From an uncultured Anaerolineae bacterium (GTDB lineage Bacteria > Chloroflexota > Anaerolineae > Anaerolineales > Villigracilaceae), in assembly GCA_903875215.1 (NCBI GenBank), contig CAIQVH010000010.1:62001-126000 (forward strand): a stretch of DNA of 64,000 nucleotides, read 5' to 3'. The translations under genes were made by a program, and so were the position numbers. The notes below the pieces were generated by a model. It did no database searches. It saw nothing but the letters and a program-made list of their open reading frames with translations, and was not told the DNA's origin. Positions 32,983-41,218 of this stretch are shown one piece after another. Positions within the stretch are counted from its first letter, which is position 1. Every line of letters starts with the position of its first letter.

Positions 32983-34329
32983 ATGTCAAAAAAAACGTTT
33001 CACCTTGTTTCCCTGGGATGCGCCAAAAATACCGTTGATTCAGATTCGATGGCACAACTTCTGATGAATGATGGCTACGAACCTGTCGAAACCGCAAAAA
33101 AAGCAGGCGTGTTGATCGTCAACACCTGCGGCTTCATCGGCCCCGCCAAGGAAGAATCGATTACTACCCTGCAATCGCTGGCCGCCAAAAAACGAAGTGA
33201 CCAGCTGCTGATTGCCGCCGGCTGCCTGACGCAGCGTTATGGCGTGGAAGTAGCCCAAAAAGTACCCGGCATTGACGGTATCCTTGGCACGCGACGGTGG
33301 ATGGATATCGTACAGGTCATCAGCCAGTTGCGCGCCACACCCCACCCCGCCCCAGTTTACCATTTGCCCGCAGCGGCCACCGTCGGCAGCGATGAACACG
33401 ACGCACTGCGTGCAAGCCTGGCTGGAGCCAGTGCATATCTAAAAGTTGCGGATGGCTGCCGCCGTCCGTGCGCTTTCTGCGCCATCCCTTTGATCAAGGG
33501 AACCGCGGTTAGCCGGCCGCTGGAAACGATCCTGGCCGAGGCCCGCGAACTACGCGAGATGGGCATCCGCGAGTTGATCCTGATCGCACAAGACACCACC
33601 GATTATGGGCATGATCTGGGTCTGAAAGATGGCCTGGCAGTTCTGCTGGAATCTCTGACCAATGCTGTCCCGGATATGGACTGGATTCGAGTGATGTATT
33701 CTTATCCCGGCTACGTCACCGACCGAATGATCGAAGTGATGGCCTCCCACAAACAGATATTACCGTATCTCGACATTCCTCTTCAGCATGCGCATCCACA
33801 AATGCTGAAACTCATGAAGCGCCCCGCCAATATTGATTGGGTCTATAAAACCCTGGCCAAGATGCGCGCCAGCCTGCCCGACCTGGCGATTCGCACCACC
33901 TTTATCGTCGGGTATCCGGGCGAGGGCGAATCTGAATTCCAGACCCTGCTGGATTTTATTCAGGAGATCCGCTTTGACCGTGTCGGGGCATTCAAATTCT
34001 CTTTCGAGCCGGGCACCAGCAGCGAGGCGTTGGGCGATCCGATCCCGGCTGAAGTGAAGGAAGAACGCTGGGGACGATTGATGTCCATCCAGCAGAACAT
34101 ATCCCTGCAAATCAATCAATCGTATGTAGGCAAAACATTGGATGTATTGGTGGAAGGCTTTGACAAGGGCCTAACGATCGGGCGCTCATACCGCGATGCG
34201 CCCGAAATTGACGGCCTGGTGTTTGCAGAAGGTCAGACCGAACCAGGCCAACTGGTCAAGGTCCGGATTACTGGCGCAATGGCCTATGATTTGACGGGCA
34301 CGATCCTGCCAAGTCCCATTCAGTTATAG
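32983..34329 (+). CDS. rimO: Ribosomal protein S12 methylthiotransferase
   Basis: 448 residues, from the ATG at 32983; an upstream in-frame start would overlap the previous gene. Three parts are visible: the N-terminal UPF0004 domain with cysteines in LGCAKNTVDS, NTCGFI and AAGCLTQRY; the radical-SAM motif CRRPCAFCAIP; and a C-terminal TRAM domain (VGKTLDVLVEG). It inserts methylthio groups at the conserved Asp of ribosomal protein S12. The YSYPGYVTD and QHAHPQMLKLMKRP segments are typical of RimO rather than MiaB. Terminator follows. Confidence 0.96.
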   Translation: MSKKTFHLVSLGCAKNTVDSDSMAQLLMNDGYEPVETAKKAGVLIVNTCGFIGPAKEESITTLQSLAAKKRSDQLLIAAGCLTQRYGVEVAQKVPGIDGILGTRRWMDIVQVISQLRATPHPAPVYHLPAAATVGSDEHDALRASLAGASAYLKVADGCRRPCAFCAIPLIKGTAVSRPLETILAEARELREMGIRELILIAQDTTDYGHDLGLKDGLAVLLESLTNAVPDMDWIRVMYSYPGYVTDRMIEVMASHKQILPYLDIPLQHAHPQMLKLMKRPANIDWVYKTLAKMRASLPDLAIRTTFIVGYPGEGESEFQTLLDFIQEIRFDRVGAFKFSFEPGTSSEALGDPIPAEVKEERWGRLMSIQQNISLQINQSYVGKTLDVLVEGFDKGLTIGRSYRDAPEIDGLVFAEGQTEPGQLVKVRITGAMAYDLTGTILPSPIQL

Positions 34330-34332
34330 AAA

Positions 34333-34359
34333 AAACTCCCCGGTTTTCCCGGGGAGTTT
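34333..34359. terminator. Bidirectional terminator after rimO
   Basis: Arms AAACTCCCCGG (34333-34343) and CCGGGGAGTTT (34349-34359). Confidence 0.9.
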
Positions 34360-34374
34360 CGCTGTTAAGGGGTT

Positions 34375-35436
34375 TTATGGGGTCGCAGAGGGGATGATCA
34401 GGGCCGGATCAGTGGTTGCGGTGGGTGTGATGAGCAAGGCCGGGTCAATCGTTGGGGTGGGCGGGTTGCAGCTCAGGTTGAGGGCGTTGAATTTGTAAGC
34501 GTAGTCATTATCGAGCGGCGAGATGGAATTGGCCAGGCTCCAGGATTCGAGAGCCCGGCAGCTGTCGGACTGCTTTTTCGCCTGTGCCTGCAAATCGCCA
34601 ATATTTAACAGGACTTCGCGGTAGCGCCTGGCAACGGTTACATCGGTGGAATCGCGCAGGCCCGGATACAAGCGGTACACTTCGCTGAAATATTGTTCAG
34701 CCTGCACCCAATCGACCCCGTAGAACGAGGAAGCCAGCACAAACATGCGTGCACCGGTACGCAAGCTTTCCGCCTCGTTGTCCAAGGGGCCAAAGCGCTC
34801 GGCCAGCGTCAGGTCGTAGATACCGCCTTCCATGTTGGTCTGCTGGAAGGAGCCGCTGCCGTTGATTTGATCGACACCGCGATTGCGGAGGGCCATGTAA
34901 TACATACCATCCACCTGCACGGTAAAGTAAGTCAGATCGGCCTTGCGCAAGGCGTCAATCGAAGCCAGCGCCCCGCTCCAGTCGCGATTCTGCATCTGCT
35001 GCTGGGCCTGGGCATAAATCGCCTCCTGGCTGCGCAGGTCAGGGGTGGGGGTCATGGTGGGCGTGGAAGTTGGCACGAGCGTGGGCGTGATCGAGAGCTT
35101 GACCTGAACTTCAACGAGCATGTCACCAATACCGGGATAAGCGGCATTCTTCTGCAGCATGAATTCCAGACGCTGACGGGCGATTTCGTATCGTCCTTCG
35201 TCAATATCCTGACGAGCCAGCGCAAATTGTTCATCCAATTGCTGCTGCAACTGGGCCTTTTCGGCGTTTACACGCTGAAAAATACCCAGCCCGTATCCGC
35301 TCAGACTGCCAAGAATGACAACCACGAACAAAACCAACAGGCTGATCCAAAAGGAAGAACGGCCAGAGTTGGGATTTTTATTTGGATTGGGTTGAATACC
35401 AGAAGGATTGGTAGGTTGTGTATCAAACATAGACAT
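34375..35436 (-). CDS. Membrane-anchored protein with TPR-like repeats
   Basis: 353 residues. A Pro/Asn-rich cytosolic N-terminus precedes one helix (about residues 30-52), then a short coiled coil (VNAEKAQLQQQLDEQ), TPR-like helical pairs (ARQDIDEGRYEIARQRLEFML, AQQQMQNRDWSGALASIDAL, AEQYFSEVYRLYPGLRD), a TPT linker and a Pro/Thr tail. TATAAT lies seven bases before an internal ATG at 35430, so translation may start there on a leaderless mRNA. It lies 15 bases after murJ. It may act in cell-envelope assembly; function not known. Confidence 0.7.
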   Translation of the reverse strand: MSMFDTQPTNPSGIQPNPNKNPNSGRSSFWISLLVLFVVVILGSLSGYGLGIFQRVNAEKAQLQQQLDEQFALARQDIDEGRYEIARQRLEFMLQKNAAYPGIGDMLVEVQVKLSITPTLVPTSTPTMTPTPDLRSQEAIYAQAQQQMQNRDWSGALASIDALRKADLTYFTVQVDGMYYMALRNRGVDQINGSGSFQQTNMEGGIYDLTLAERFGPLDNEAESLRTGARMFVLASSFYGVDWVQAEQYFSEVYRLYPGLRDSTDVTVARRYREVLLNIGDLQAQAKKQSDSCRALESWSLANSISPLDNDYAYKFNALNLSCNPPTPTIDPALLITPTATTDPALIIPSATP

Positions 35437-35451
35437 GATTATATCCCAATT

Positions 35452-36951
35452 TCATAACCGGAAAAGCAGTCGGAATTCATTCCAGACAATGAGCAGGGCG
35501 ATCAGCCCACCGACCAACATGCCCGCCAGCGCGGTAAGGATGGCCCCACCCGGTAAATAGAGCGCCAACCCGTAAGCCGTGATCCCGCCAAACAAAGAGG
35601 CGGCCAGGCCTTTAATGATGGCCGTCAATAAAACCAGCGGACGCTCCAGCCTCCGGTTGAGCAGGAAAAACAGCAACCCGGCTTCAACCGTCAAAGCCAG
35701 CTCGGCGGCCGCGATGACCGGCGCCCCCACGCCCGGGAAAATTCTCATTCCGAACAAGCCAATCGCAAGATAGATGACCAGCCGCGCAACAACACCGAGG
35801 AGCGGCAGCAACGGTTCCTGGCGAGCGTAGAATGCTCGCGCCAGCGTCTCTTGCACGGCGTAGCCAGCCAGAGTTAACAAGAAAACGCGCGCCGTCCAGG
35901 TAATCAACGTTGAATCTGCAGCGTCGAAGCCAAAGACCGCCCGCACCAACGGCGCCAGGCCGGCTATCAACACCGCGGCCACCGGCAGGGTCAGCGCCAG
36001 CATGACGCGCAACGCGCGTTCCAGGGTGACGCGGAAAACTTCCCAGTCGCGCCGGGCCGCCAGCTCGGAGAGAGTCGGCAGAAGGGCGGTGGCAATGGCG
36101 GTGCCGAGCAGGGTTTCCGGCACCTGCATGATCATCCAGCCGAGCGTAAGCGAAGTAACCGCGCCAGGCTGCCCAAGGCGGGAGGCCAGGTTATCGCGGA
36201 TAATCATCATCAGCTGGATGCCGCCCATCGTCAGCAGGCGCGGAGCGATCAGCCGCAGGGCCTGGAGCAAACCCGTATGGTGCAAATTAAGGGAGGGCGT
36301 CCAGCGAAATCCAAATTTCACCAGGGCGGGAATCTGGATCAGGAGATGAAGAACTGCTCCCAGAATGACCCCAAAAACCAAACCGCGGATGCCATAATGC
36401 GGAACGAGAACCAGGGCGCCAAATATCTGGCCGGCATTATAAGCTATCGGCGCCAGGGCCGGCAAAAGAAAGTGCTGGTTAGCCTGCAGGCTGGCCATCA
36501 CCAGCCCGCTGATGGAAAATATCAGCGTACTGATCAGGTTGAGGCGCATCAGGTCTGCCAATAACTGGCGCTGGTCAAGCGGAAACCCGGGCACAATCAC
36601 CCGATCGGCAATTTGTTGGGCGAAAACTGCCACAACCAACGCTGCGAGGCCAGTGACCACAAAGGCGAGATTGGCTACCCGCGAAAAGAGGTCCCAGGCC
36701 GCGGCACGGTCTTTTTGCGTCAGGGTGTCAGTCAGGAGCGGGATGAAGGCCATTGCCAGTGCCCCGCCGGAGATCAAGGCAAACAGCGCATCGGGCAGAT
36801 TGTTCGCCGCATTGAAGGTATCCAGTAATTGCACCGAATCGCGGTATTGGCGCGAGATAACGCCCGCCCGGACGAAAGCCAGGACTTTATCCAGCCCGAA
36901 CAGGAAGAAAAGCAACAGCGCAGTGCGCGTCAGGTGAGAGAATTTACGCAT
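35452..36951 (-). CDS. murJ: MurJ-type lipid II flippase
   Basis: 499 residues, about fourteen helices. Family features: FGLDKVLAFVRAGVISRQYR at the start, FNAANNLPDALFALISGGALAMAFIPLL, RLNLISTLIFSISGLVMASLQA, and ETLARAFYARQEP in the second half. It translocates the peptidoglycan precursor lipid II across the membrane. Other Mvin-family members export different polyprenyl-linked sugars, so substrate is inferred. The TPR-like gene follows in the same direction. Confidence 0.88.
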   Translation of the reverse strand: MRKFSHLTRTALLLFFLFGLDKVLAFVRAGVISRQYRDSVQLLDTFNAANNLPDALFALISGGALAMAFIPLLTDTLTQKDRAAAWDLFSRVANLAFVVTGLAALVVAVFAQQIADRVIVPGFPLDQRQLLADLMRLNLISTLIFSISGLVMASLQANQHFLLPALAPIAYNAGQIFGALVLVPHYGIRGLVFGVILGAVLHLLIQIPALVKFGFRWTPSLNLHHTGLLQALRLIAPRLLTMGGIQLMMIIRDNLASRLGQPGAVTSLTLGWMIMQVPETLLGTAIATALLPTLSELAARRDWEVFRVTLERALRVMLALTLPVAAVLIAGLAPLVRAVFGFDAADSTLITWTARVFLLTLAGYAVQETLARAFYARQEPLLPLLGVVARLVIYLAIGLFGMRIFPGVGAPVIAAAELALTVEAGLLFFLLNRRLERPLVLLTAIIKGLAASLFGGITAYGLALYLPGGAILTALAGMLVGGLIALLIVWNEFRLLFRL

Positions 36952-36973
36952 CGAAATCAGCTCGCTTCCCGCA

Positions 36974-37013
36974 GAAAAGCAAAACGCCCCGCAATGATAC
37001 CAGATGCGGGGCG
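36974..37013 (-). terminator. Terminator after the small zinc-ribbon gene
   Basis: Arms CGCCCCGCA (36985-36993) and TGCGGGGCG (37005-37013); in the minus direction TTTTGCTTTT follows. It separates this gene from murJ. Confidence 0.9.
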
Positions 37014-37044
37014 CCAGTGTTGTAAAAATCTCAAAGTTACAGGC

Positions 37045-37233
37045 TTAATGCTCGTGGTTGGCAGGCGCGAAATCTTCTGCGCCAGGCAGTTTCCCGGCCA
37101 GGTTTTGGGGCTTGTGAATCATCACCGGCAGGCATTGCGCACAAAGGTGATAGATTGTGTCACGATATTCCAGTGTCAGCAGCGGAATAGTGTCGGCATC
37201 CCGACCGCAGTTTAAACAGGTTTTAAGGTTCAT
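37045..37233 (-). CDS. Small CxxC...CxxC protein, zinc-ribbon-like
   Basis: 62 residues from the ATG at 37233, chosen for the GAAGGAGA ribosome site upstream. Two Cys pairs, CLNCGRD and CAQCLP, are 25 residues apart and probably bind zinc. The C-terminus is His-rich (APANHEH). No signal or membrane helix. I do not recognise the family. It is flanked by a terminator and has a strong ribosome site, so it is likely real. Confidence 0.65.
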   Translation of the reverse strand: MNLKTCLNCGRDADTIPLLTLEYRDTIYHLCAQCLPVMIHKPQNLAGKLPGAEDFAPANHEH

Positions 37234-37320
37234 AGAGTCTCCTTCGATTTTCTGGCGACTATACCAGTTCAGGCAGTACGCGGCTATGACAAAAGTCGTA
37301 GCCACAAAAACCTGTTCAGG

Positions 37321-38112
37321 CTAGAAGGTGCCCTTATACATGCCGCCATCCACCGGCAGCATGACGCCGGTAAGATAGGAAGCCAGGGGCGAAAGCAGAA
37401 AAACCGCCGCGCTGGCAAATTCTTCCGGCCTGGCCAAACGCCCTAATGCGCTTTCACGCGACTGCTTAACCAGCTCTTCTGCCAGTGTGGTGCCATTGGC
37501 ATGCGCGCGGGCCGTCATCAACTCGGTAACTCGTTCCGTCTCCGTCCAGGCCGGGAGAATGGAATTGAAACGGATGCCATCCTTGCCCAATTCAAGCGCC
37601 AGAGATTTCGTCAGGCCAACGGTGGCGGCGCGAATGGAATTGGACAACACCAGGTTGGGAATCGGCTGTTTGACCGAGTAGGAGGTCACCGTCAGCACAC
37701 AGGCGGCTTCCGAGCGGCGCAAATACGGCAGCGCCGCCTTTATCAGGCGCACATTACTCATAAATGACAGGTTGATGGCCTTCATCCAGATTTCTTCATC
37801 GAAGGAGTCAAAAGCCCCGGGCGGCGGGCCACCCGCATTGCAGACCAGAAAATCCAGCCCACCCAGGGTTTCCGCCGCATCATGGACTATTTTTTCCACC
37901 GTCGTAGGCTGGCTGACATCACCCTGAATGCCATAAACGGGCCTGCGGGTCTCATTGGAAATTTTTAATACGGCCGTTTGCAAACGGGTATCATCCCGCC
38001 CATTGATGGCCACAAGTGCGCCTTCCTGTGACAATAAGCGGGCTGTGGCAAAACCCAAGCCGCGGGTAGCGCCGGTAATGAGCGCGCGTTTACTCAATAA
38101 TTTAAGATCCAT
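37321..38112 (-). CDS. SDR-family oxidoreductase lacking the YxxxK motif
   Basis: 263 residues. The NAD(P)-binding TGATRGLG, the NAG motif in LVCNAGGPPPG, and a C-terminal PVDGG are those of 3-oxoacyl-ACP-reductase-like short-chain dehydrogenases. The catalytic Ser is in TSYSVKQP, but the usual YxxxK is replaced by SNSIR (NLVLSNSIRAAT). This matches a known subgroup of reductase-like SDRs with an imperfect tetrad. Substrate unknown. Confidence 0.85.
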   Translation of the reverse strand: MDLKLLSKRALITGATRGLGFATARLLSQEGALVAINGRDDTRLQTAVLKISNETRRPVYGIQGDVSQPTTVEKIVHDAAETLGGLDFLVCNAGGPPPGAFDSFDEEIWMKAINLSFMSNVRLIKAALPYLRRSEAACVLTVTSYSVKQPIPNLVLSNSIRAATVGLTKSLALELGKDGIRFNSILPAWTETERVTELMTARAHANGTTLAEELVKQSRESALGRLARPEEFASAAVFLLSPLASYLTGVMLPVDGGMYKGTF

Positions 38113-38184
38113 ATTGCCTCCAAACTGCTTTCAAGTATACATGCAAAAAGCCCCGAACGAACATTCCATTCCATTACCGCCCCT

Positions 38185-38469
38185 CTAGCCATGCAATTCC
38201 AGTCGCTGCGCGATGACATCCCCATCGCTCCAGTTGGCCGCCACCCAGCGGCGCACCGTCTCCAACGCTGATTGCAGGAAAGCCGCCTCGCCAGCGATCA
38301 TCGCGCAACCAATCAGCGCCTCCTGGTGCGCATCCTGCAAATCCAGCTCAGCCACAGATACATTGAACTCACGCCGCAGCCGGGCAATCAACGGTCGAAT
38401 CCGCCCACGCTTCTCCTTAAGAGAAGCGCAGCCTGGCAGGTGCAAATGAATCAGCAAAGTTCCCAGCAT
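38185..38469 (-). CDS. DUF503 family protein (YlxP-like)
   Basis: 94 residues. Family features: LLIHLHLPGCASLKEKRG at the start and the alternating beta-alpha pattern with EFNVSVAELDLQD. Relatives lie in ribosome-maturation operons; function is not established. It is divergent from folC; the starts are 55 bases apart. Confidence 0.85.
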   Translation of the reverse strand: MLGTLLIHLHLPGCASLKEKRGRIRPLIARLRREFNVSVAELDLQDAHQEALIGCAMIAGEAAFLQSALETVRRWVAANWSDGDVIAQRLELHG

Positions 38470-38511
38470 AACAATCCGTTCTTAACGATTTACGAATTCC
38501 AAATTACGTTT

Positions 38512-38517
38512 TACAAT
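38512..38517 (+). promoter_or_regulatory. TACAAT -10 box six bases before the folC start
   Basis: TACAAT at 38512-38517, spacer GCCCGC, ATG at 38524. It predicts a leaderless folC mRNA. Confidence 0.55.
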
Positions 38518-38523
38518 GCCCGC

Positions 38524-39840
38524 ATGGACATCGAAACCCGCTACAACCTCGCATTGGATTACATCTACTCATTTGTGGATTATAGCCTCAAAAAAGCCGA
38601 TCAGCTTGCCGCCGCAAACTTCGACCTGGGCCGCATGCGCCAGTTCATGGCCGCGCTGGGCAACCCCCAAGATCGCTACCCCAGCCTGCACGTGGCCGGA
38701 ACGAAAGGCAAAGGCTCCGTTTCTGCCCTATGCGCCAGCGCCCTGACCGCTTCCGGGCGCGCCACCGGCCTGTACACCTCCCCCAACCTGCTTGATTTCA
38801 CCGAGCGCATCCAGATTGACGGCCAACCCATCTCACACTCCGACCTGGCCAGCCTGACCGACGAAATCAAACCGATCGTGGCTCAAATTCCACAGCTGAC
38901 CACCTTCGAAATCACCACCGCCCTGGCCTTCCTGTATTTTTCCCGCCAAAACGTCGCTGCCGCCGTCATCGAAGTCGGCCTGGGCGGAAGGCTGGATGCC
39001 ACCAACGTCATCACGCCGCGCGTCTCCGTCATCACCTCCCTTTCTTATGATCACATGGCGGTGCTGGGCGATACTCTGGCCAAAATAGCCGGTGAAAAAG
39101 CCGGCATCATCAAGCCTGGCGTGCCGGTCGTCTCGGCACCCCAAAAACCAGAAGCGCTGGAAGTGCTCAAAAAAGTAGCCACCGAACGACATGCAGACCT
39201 GAGCCTGATCGGCACTGATATATTATACGAGATTCAGAAATTTTCTCTCGATGGGCAGACCTTCCGCCTCTCCCAGCCGGAACAGGCTCCCGTCACCTTA
39301 CAAATTCCCCTACTCGGAGCGCACCAGGTCGTCAACGCGGCCACAGCCTATGCCGCCCTGCAGCAAAGCGGCCTGTCGCTGAGCCCGGACGCCATTTCGC
39401 AGGGATTTGCCAACGTACGCTGGCCGTGTCGCTTCGAAATTGCCAGCCGCGCCAACCCCACCCTGATCTTCGATTCGGCGCACAATGAAGACTCTTTCGA
39501 AAAGCTGGCAGCCACAATTAATGATTATTTCCCCGGCCGGCAGGTGATCTTGATCTTTGGCGTTTCAGAAGACAAGCACATCGCCGCCATGTTAAGCGCT
39601 ATCCGGCCCCAACTGCGCCAGCTGATCGTAGCGCGCGCCGATCACCCGCGGGCGCTGGAGGCGGGGCCGATTGTCGAAACGGCAAAAACACTGGCAGTGG
39701 CGGCGGAAGCGGCTGAATCTGTCGAGGCAGGACTGGCGCGGGCGATGGAATTGTCAAAAATAACGGATGACGTGATCGTTTCAGCCGGGAGTATGTTTCT
39801 GACCGCAGAAGTGAAGCGGGCCTGGCTCCAGCAGCGTTGA
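38524..39840 (+). CDS. folC: Folylpolyglutamate/dihydrofolate synthase
   Basis: 438 residues from the ATG at 38524. The Mur-ligase ATP loop reads HVAGTKGKGSVSALCASAL; then LYTSPNLLDFTERIQIDG, VEVGLGGRLDATN, SYDHMAVLGDTLAKIAGEKAGIIKPG, and FDSAHNEDS in the C-terminal domain. It adds glutamates to folates and may also make dihydrofolate. It supplies polyglutamylated THF for enzymes such as Fhs. A terminator follows 17 bases after the stop. Confidence 0.95.
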   Translation: MDIETRYNLALDYIYSFVDYSLKKADQLAAANFDLGRMRQFMAALGNPQDRYPSLHVAGTKGKGSVSALCASALTASGRATGLYTSPNLLDFTERIQIDGQPISHSDLASLTDEIKPIVAQIPQLTTFEITTALAFLYFSRQNVAAAVIEVGLGGRLDATNVITPRVSVITSLSYDHMAVLGDTLAKIAGEKAGIIKPGVPVVSAPQKPEALEVLKKVATERHADLSLIGTDILYEIQKFSLDGQTFRLSQPEQAPVTLQIPLLGAHQVVNAATAYAALQQSGLSLSPDAISQGFANVRWPCRFEIASRANPTLIFDSAHNEDSFEKLAATINDYFPGRQVILIFGVSEDKHIAAMLSAIRPQLRQLIVARADHPRALEAGPIVETAKTLAVAAEAAESVEAGLARAMELSKITDDVIVSAGSMFLTAEVKRAWLQQR

Positions 39841-39857
39841 TTCAGGAAGAAAGAAGT

Positions 39858-39894
39858 AAATCAGCCGGCCAGAACTTGTGGCCGGCTGATTTTT
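39858..39894. terminator. Bidirectional terminator after folC
   Basis: 14-bp arms AAATCAGCCGGCCA (39858-39871) and TGGCCGGCTGATTT (39879-39892) with a seven-base loop, ending in a T tract. The Nramp gene ends 20 bases further right on the opposite strand. Confidence 0.93.
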
Positions 39895-39913
39895 GATTCC
39901 TGGGTGGAGGGTT

Positions 39914-41200
39914 TCAGAATTTGAAGAAAGAAGCCGCCACGGTGAAGACGGAGGCGATCACAATGACGATGGTGCAGACAATGGCGAACCATTTCTGGAA
40001 GGGGTTGTTGGCAAATTCTCCCATCAACTGTTGGTCATTCGTCAGCCGGATCAGGTAGAAAAAGACGAGCGGCAGGGCGATGGCATTAATGGTCTGGGTC
40101 AGCACGGCGATCTGGAACAGGGAGACCTGCGAGAAAATGGCAACGGCCATTGCCACCAATAGTTGCAGACCGTACAGGAAGTAAAAAGTTTTGCTTTGTT
40201 TGAAGCTGTCATCCAGGCTGCCAGAGACGCCGAAGAATTCGGCGAAAGCATAGGCGGTGGAGAGTGAGACGACGACCAGGCCCATAAACCCGGCATTGAG
40301 AATACCGAGGGCGAAGAGTGTGCCAGCCAGGTCGCCAGCGAAGGGTTTGATGGCCAGGGCGGCCTGGGCGCCATCGACCAGCTCGGTGCGATTGACGTAG
40401 AGCGTTGCAGCGGTGGCCACGATCATGAAAAAGGAGAAGAAATCTGTCAGGAATGCGCCCCAGTAGGTTTCTAGCTGGGAGAGGCCAACCTTGCCTTTTT
40501 CGATCTTCTTATCGTACGCAAAACTGCTGATAAAGAACTGCCCCCAGGGGGTGATGGTGGTTCCCAGGACGCCCATGCCAATCAGGAGGTAGTCACGCAG
40601 GTAGGTTTTGGTAAAGTCCACGCCATGCGGGTAGAGCAGGTTGCTGGTGGCCAGGCCCCAATCGGGGCGGGCCTTGATGGCAGAAAAGATGTAAGCCAAA
40701 AAGAACAGGCAGGCCACCAGCATGATGTTCTGAGTGAGCTTGTAGTTGCCGCGTGTGATCACTAAAAACGAAACCAGCACAATGGCGACGACGGCCGGGG
40801 CGGGCGAAATATTAAAAATAGCGCTGGTGGTCTTGACGGCGGAAAGTTCCGTTACCAGGGTGCCAATGTTAGCCACCAGCAGGGCGGAGAACATGAAGAG
40901 GGCGGCGCGAACCCCATATTTCTCGCGGATCAGATCAGCCAGGCCGCGGCGCGTGATGATGGTCAGGCGCATGCCCATCTCCTGGGTGACGGCCAGTAGC
41001 AGTGTGATGACCGGCAGCAGGAATAAAATCGGGTAGCCGAGCCTGGCGCCAGCAATGGAATAGGTTGCCACGCCGCCGGCGTCGTTATCAGCCATGGCAG
41101 TGATGGTCGCCGGGCCAAAGACCGACAGGAAGAGCAGGGCTTTTTTCCACAGGGAAGAAAGGAAGCGACGTTCCTTGTTGATGATGAATTCGGGCTGCAA
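39914..41200 (-). CDS. Nramp-related metal transporter, probably magnesium
   Basis: 428 residues, about eleven helices, Nramp fold. The metal-binding motif of helix 1, DPGN in Mn/Fe transporters, is DAGG here (Asp40 to Gly43), so the Asn ligand is missing. In helix 6 the A-x-x-MPH segment is TTITPW (Thr214 to Trp219), so the Met that selects for Mn/Fe is Thr. This resembles the Nramp-related magnesium transporters. The gene lies 18 bases after an MgtE-N/CBS gene and downstream of an M-box riboswitch, which independently supports magnesium as the substrate. Confidence 0.85.
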   Translation of the reverse strand: MQPEFIINKERRFLSSLWKKALLFLSVFGPATITAMADNDAGGVATYSIAGARLGYPILFLLPVITLLLAVTQEMGMRLTIITRRGLADLIREKYGVRAALFMFSALLVANIGTLVTELSAVKTTSAIFNISPAPAVVAIVLVSFLVITRGNYKLTQNIMLVACLFFLAYIFSAIKARPDWGLATSNLLYPHGVDFTKTYLRDYLLIGMGVLGTTITPWGQFFISSFAYDKKIEKGKVGLSQLETYWGAFLTDFFSFFMIVATAATLYVNRTELVDGAQAALAIKPFAGDLAGTLFALGILNAGFMGLVVVSLSTAYAFAEFFGVSGSLDDSFKQSKTFYFLYGLQLLVAMAVAIFSQVSLFQIAVLTQTINAIALPLVFFYLIRLTNDQQLMGEFANNPFQKWFAIVCTIVIVIASVFTVAASFFKF

Positions 41201-41218
41201 GCTGGCCTCCTTTCTGGG

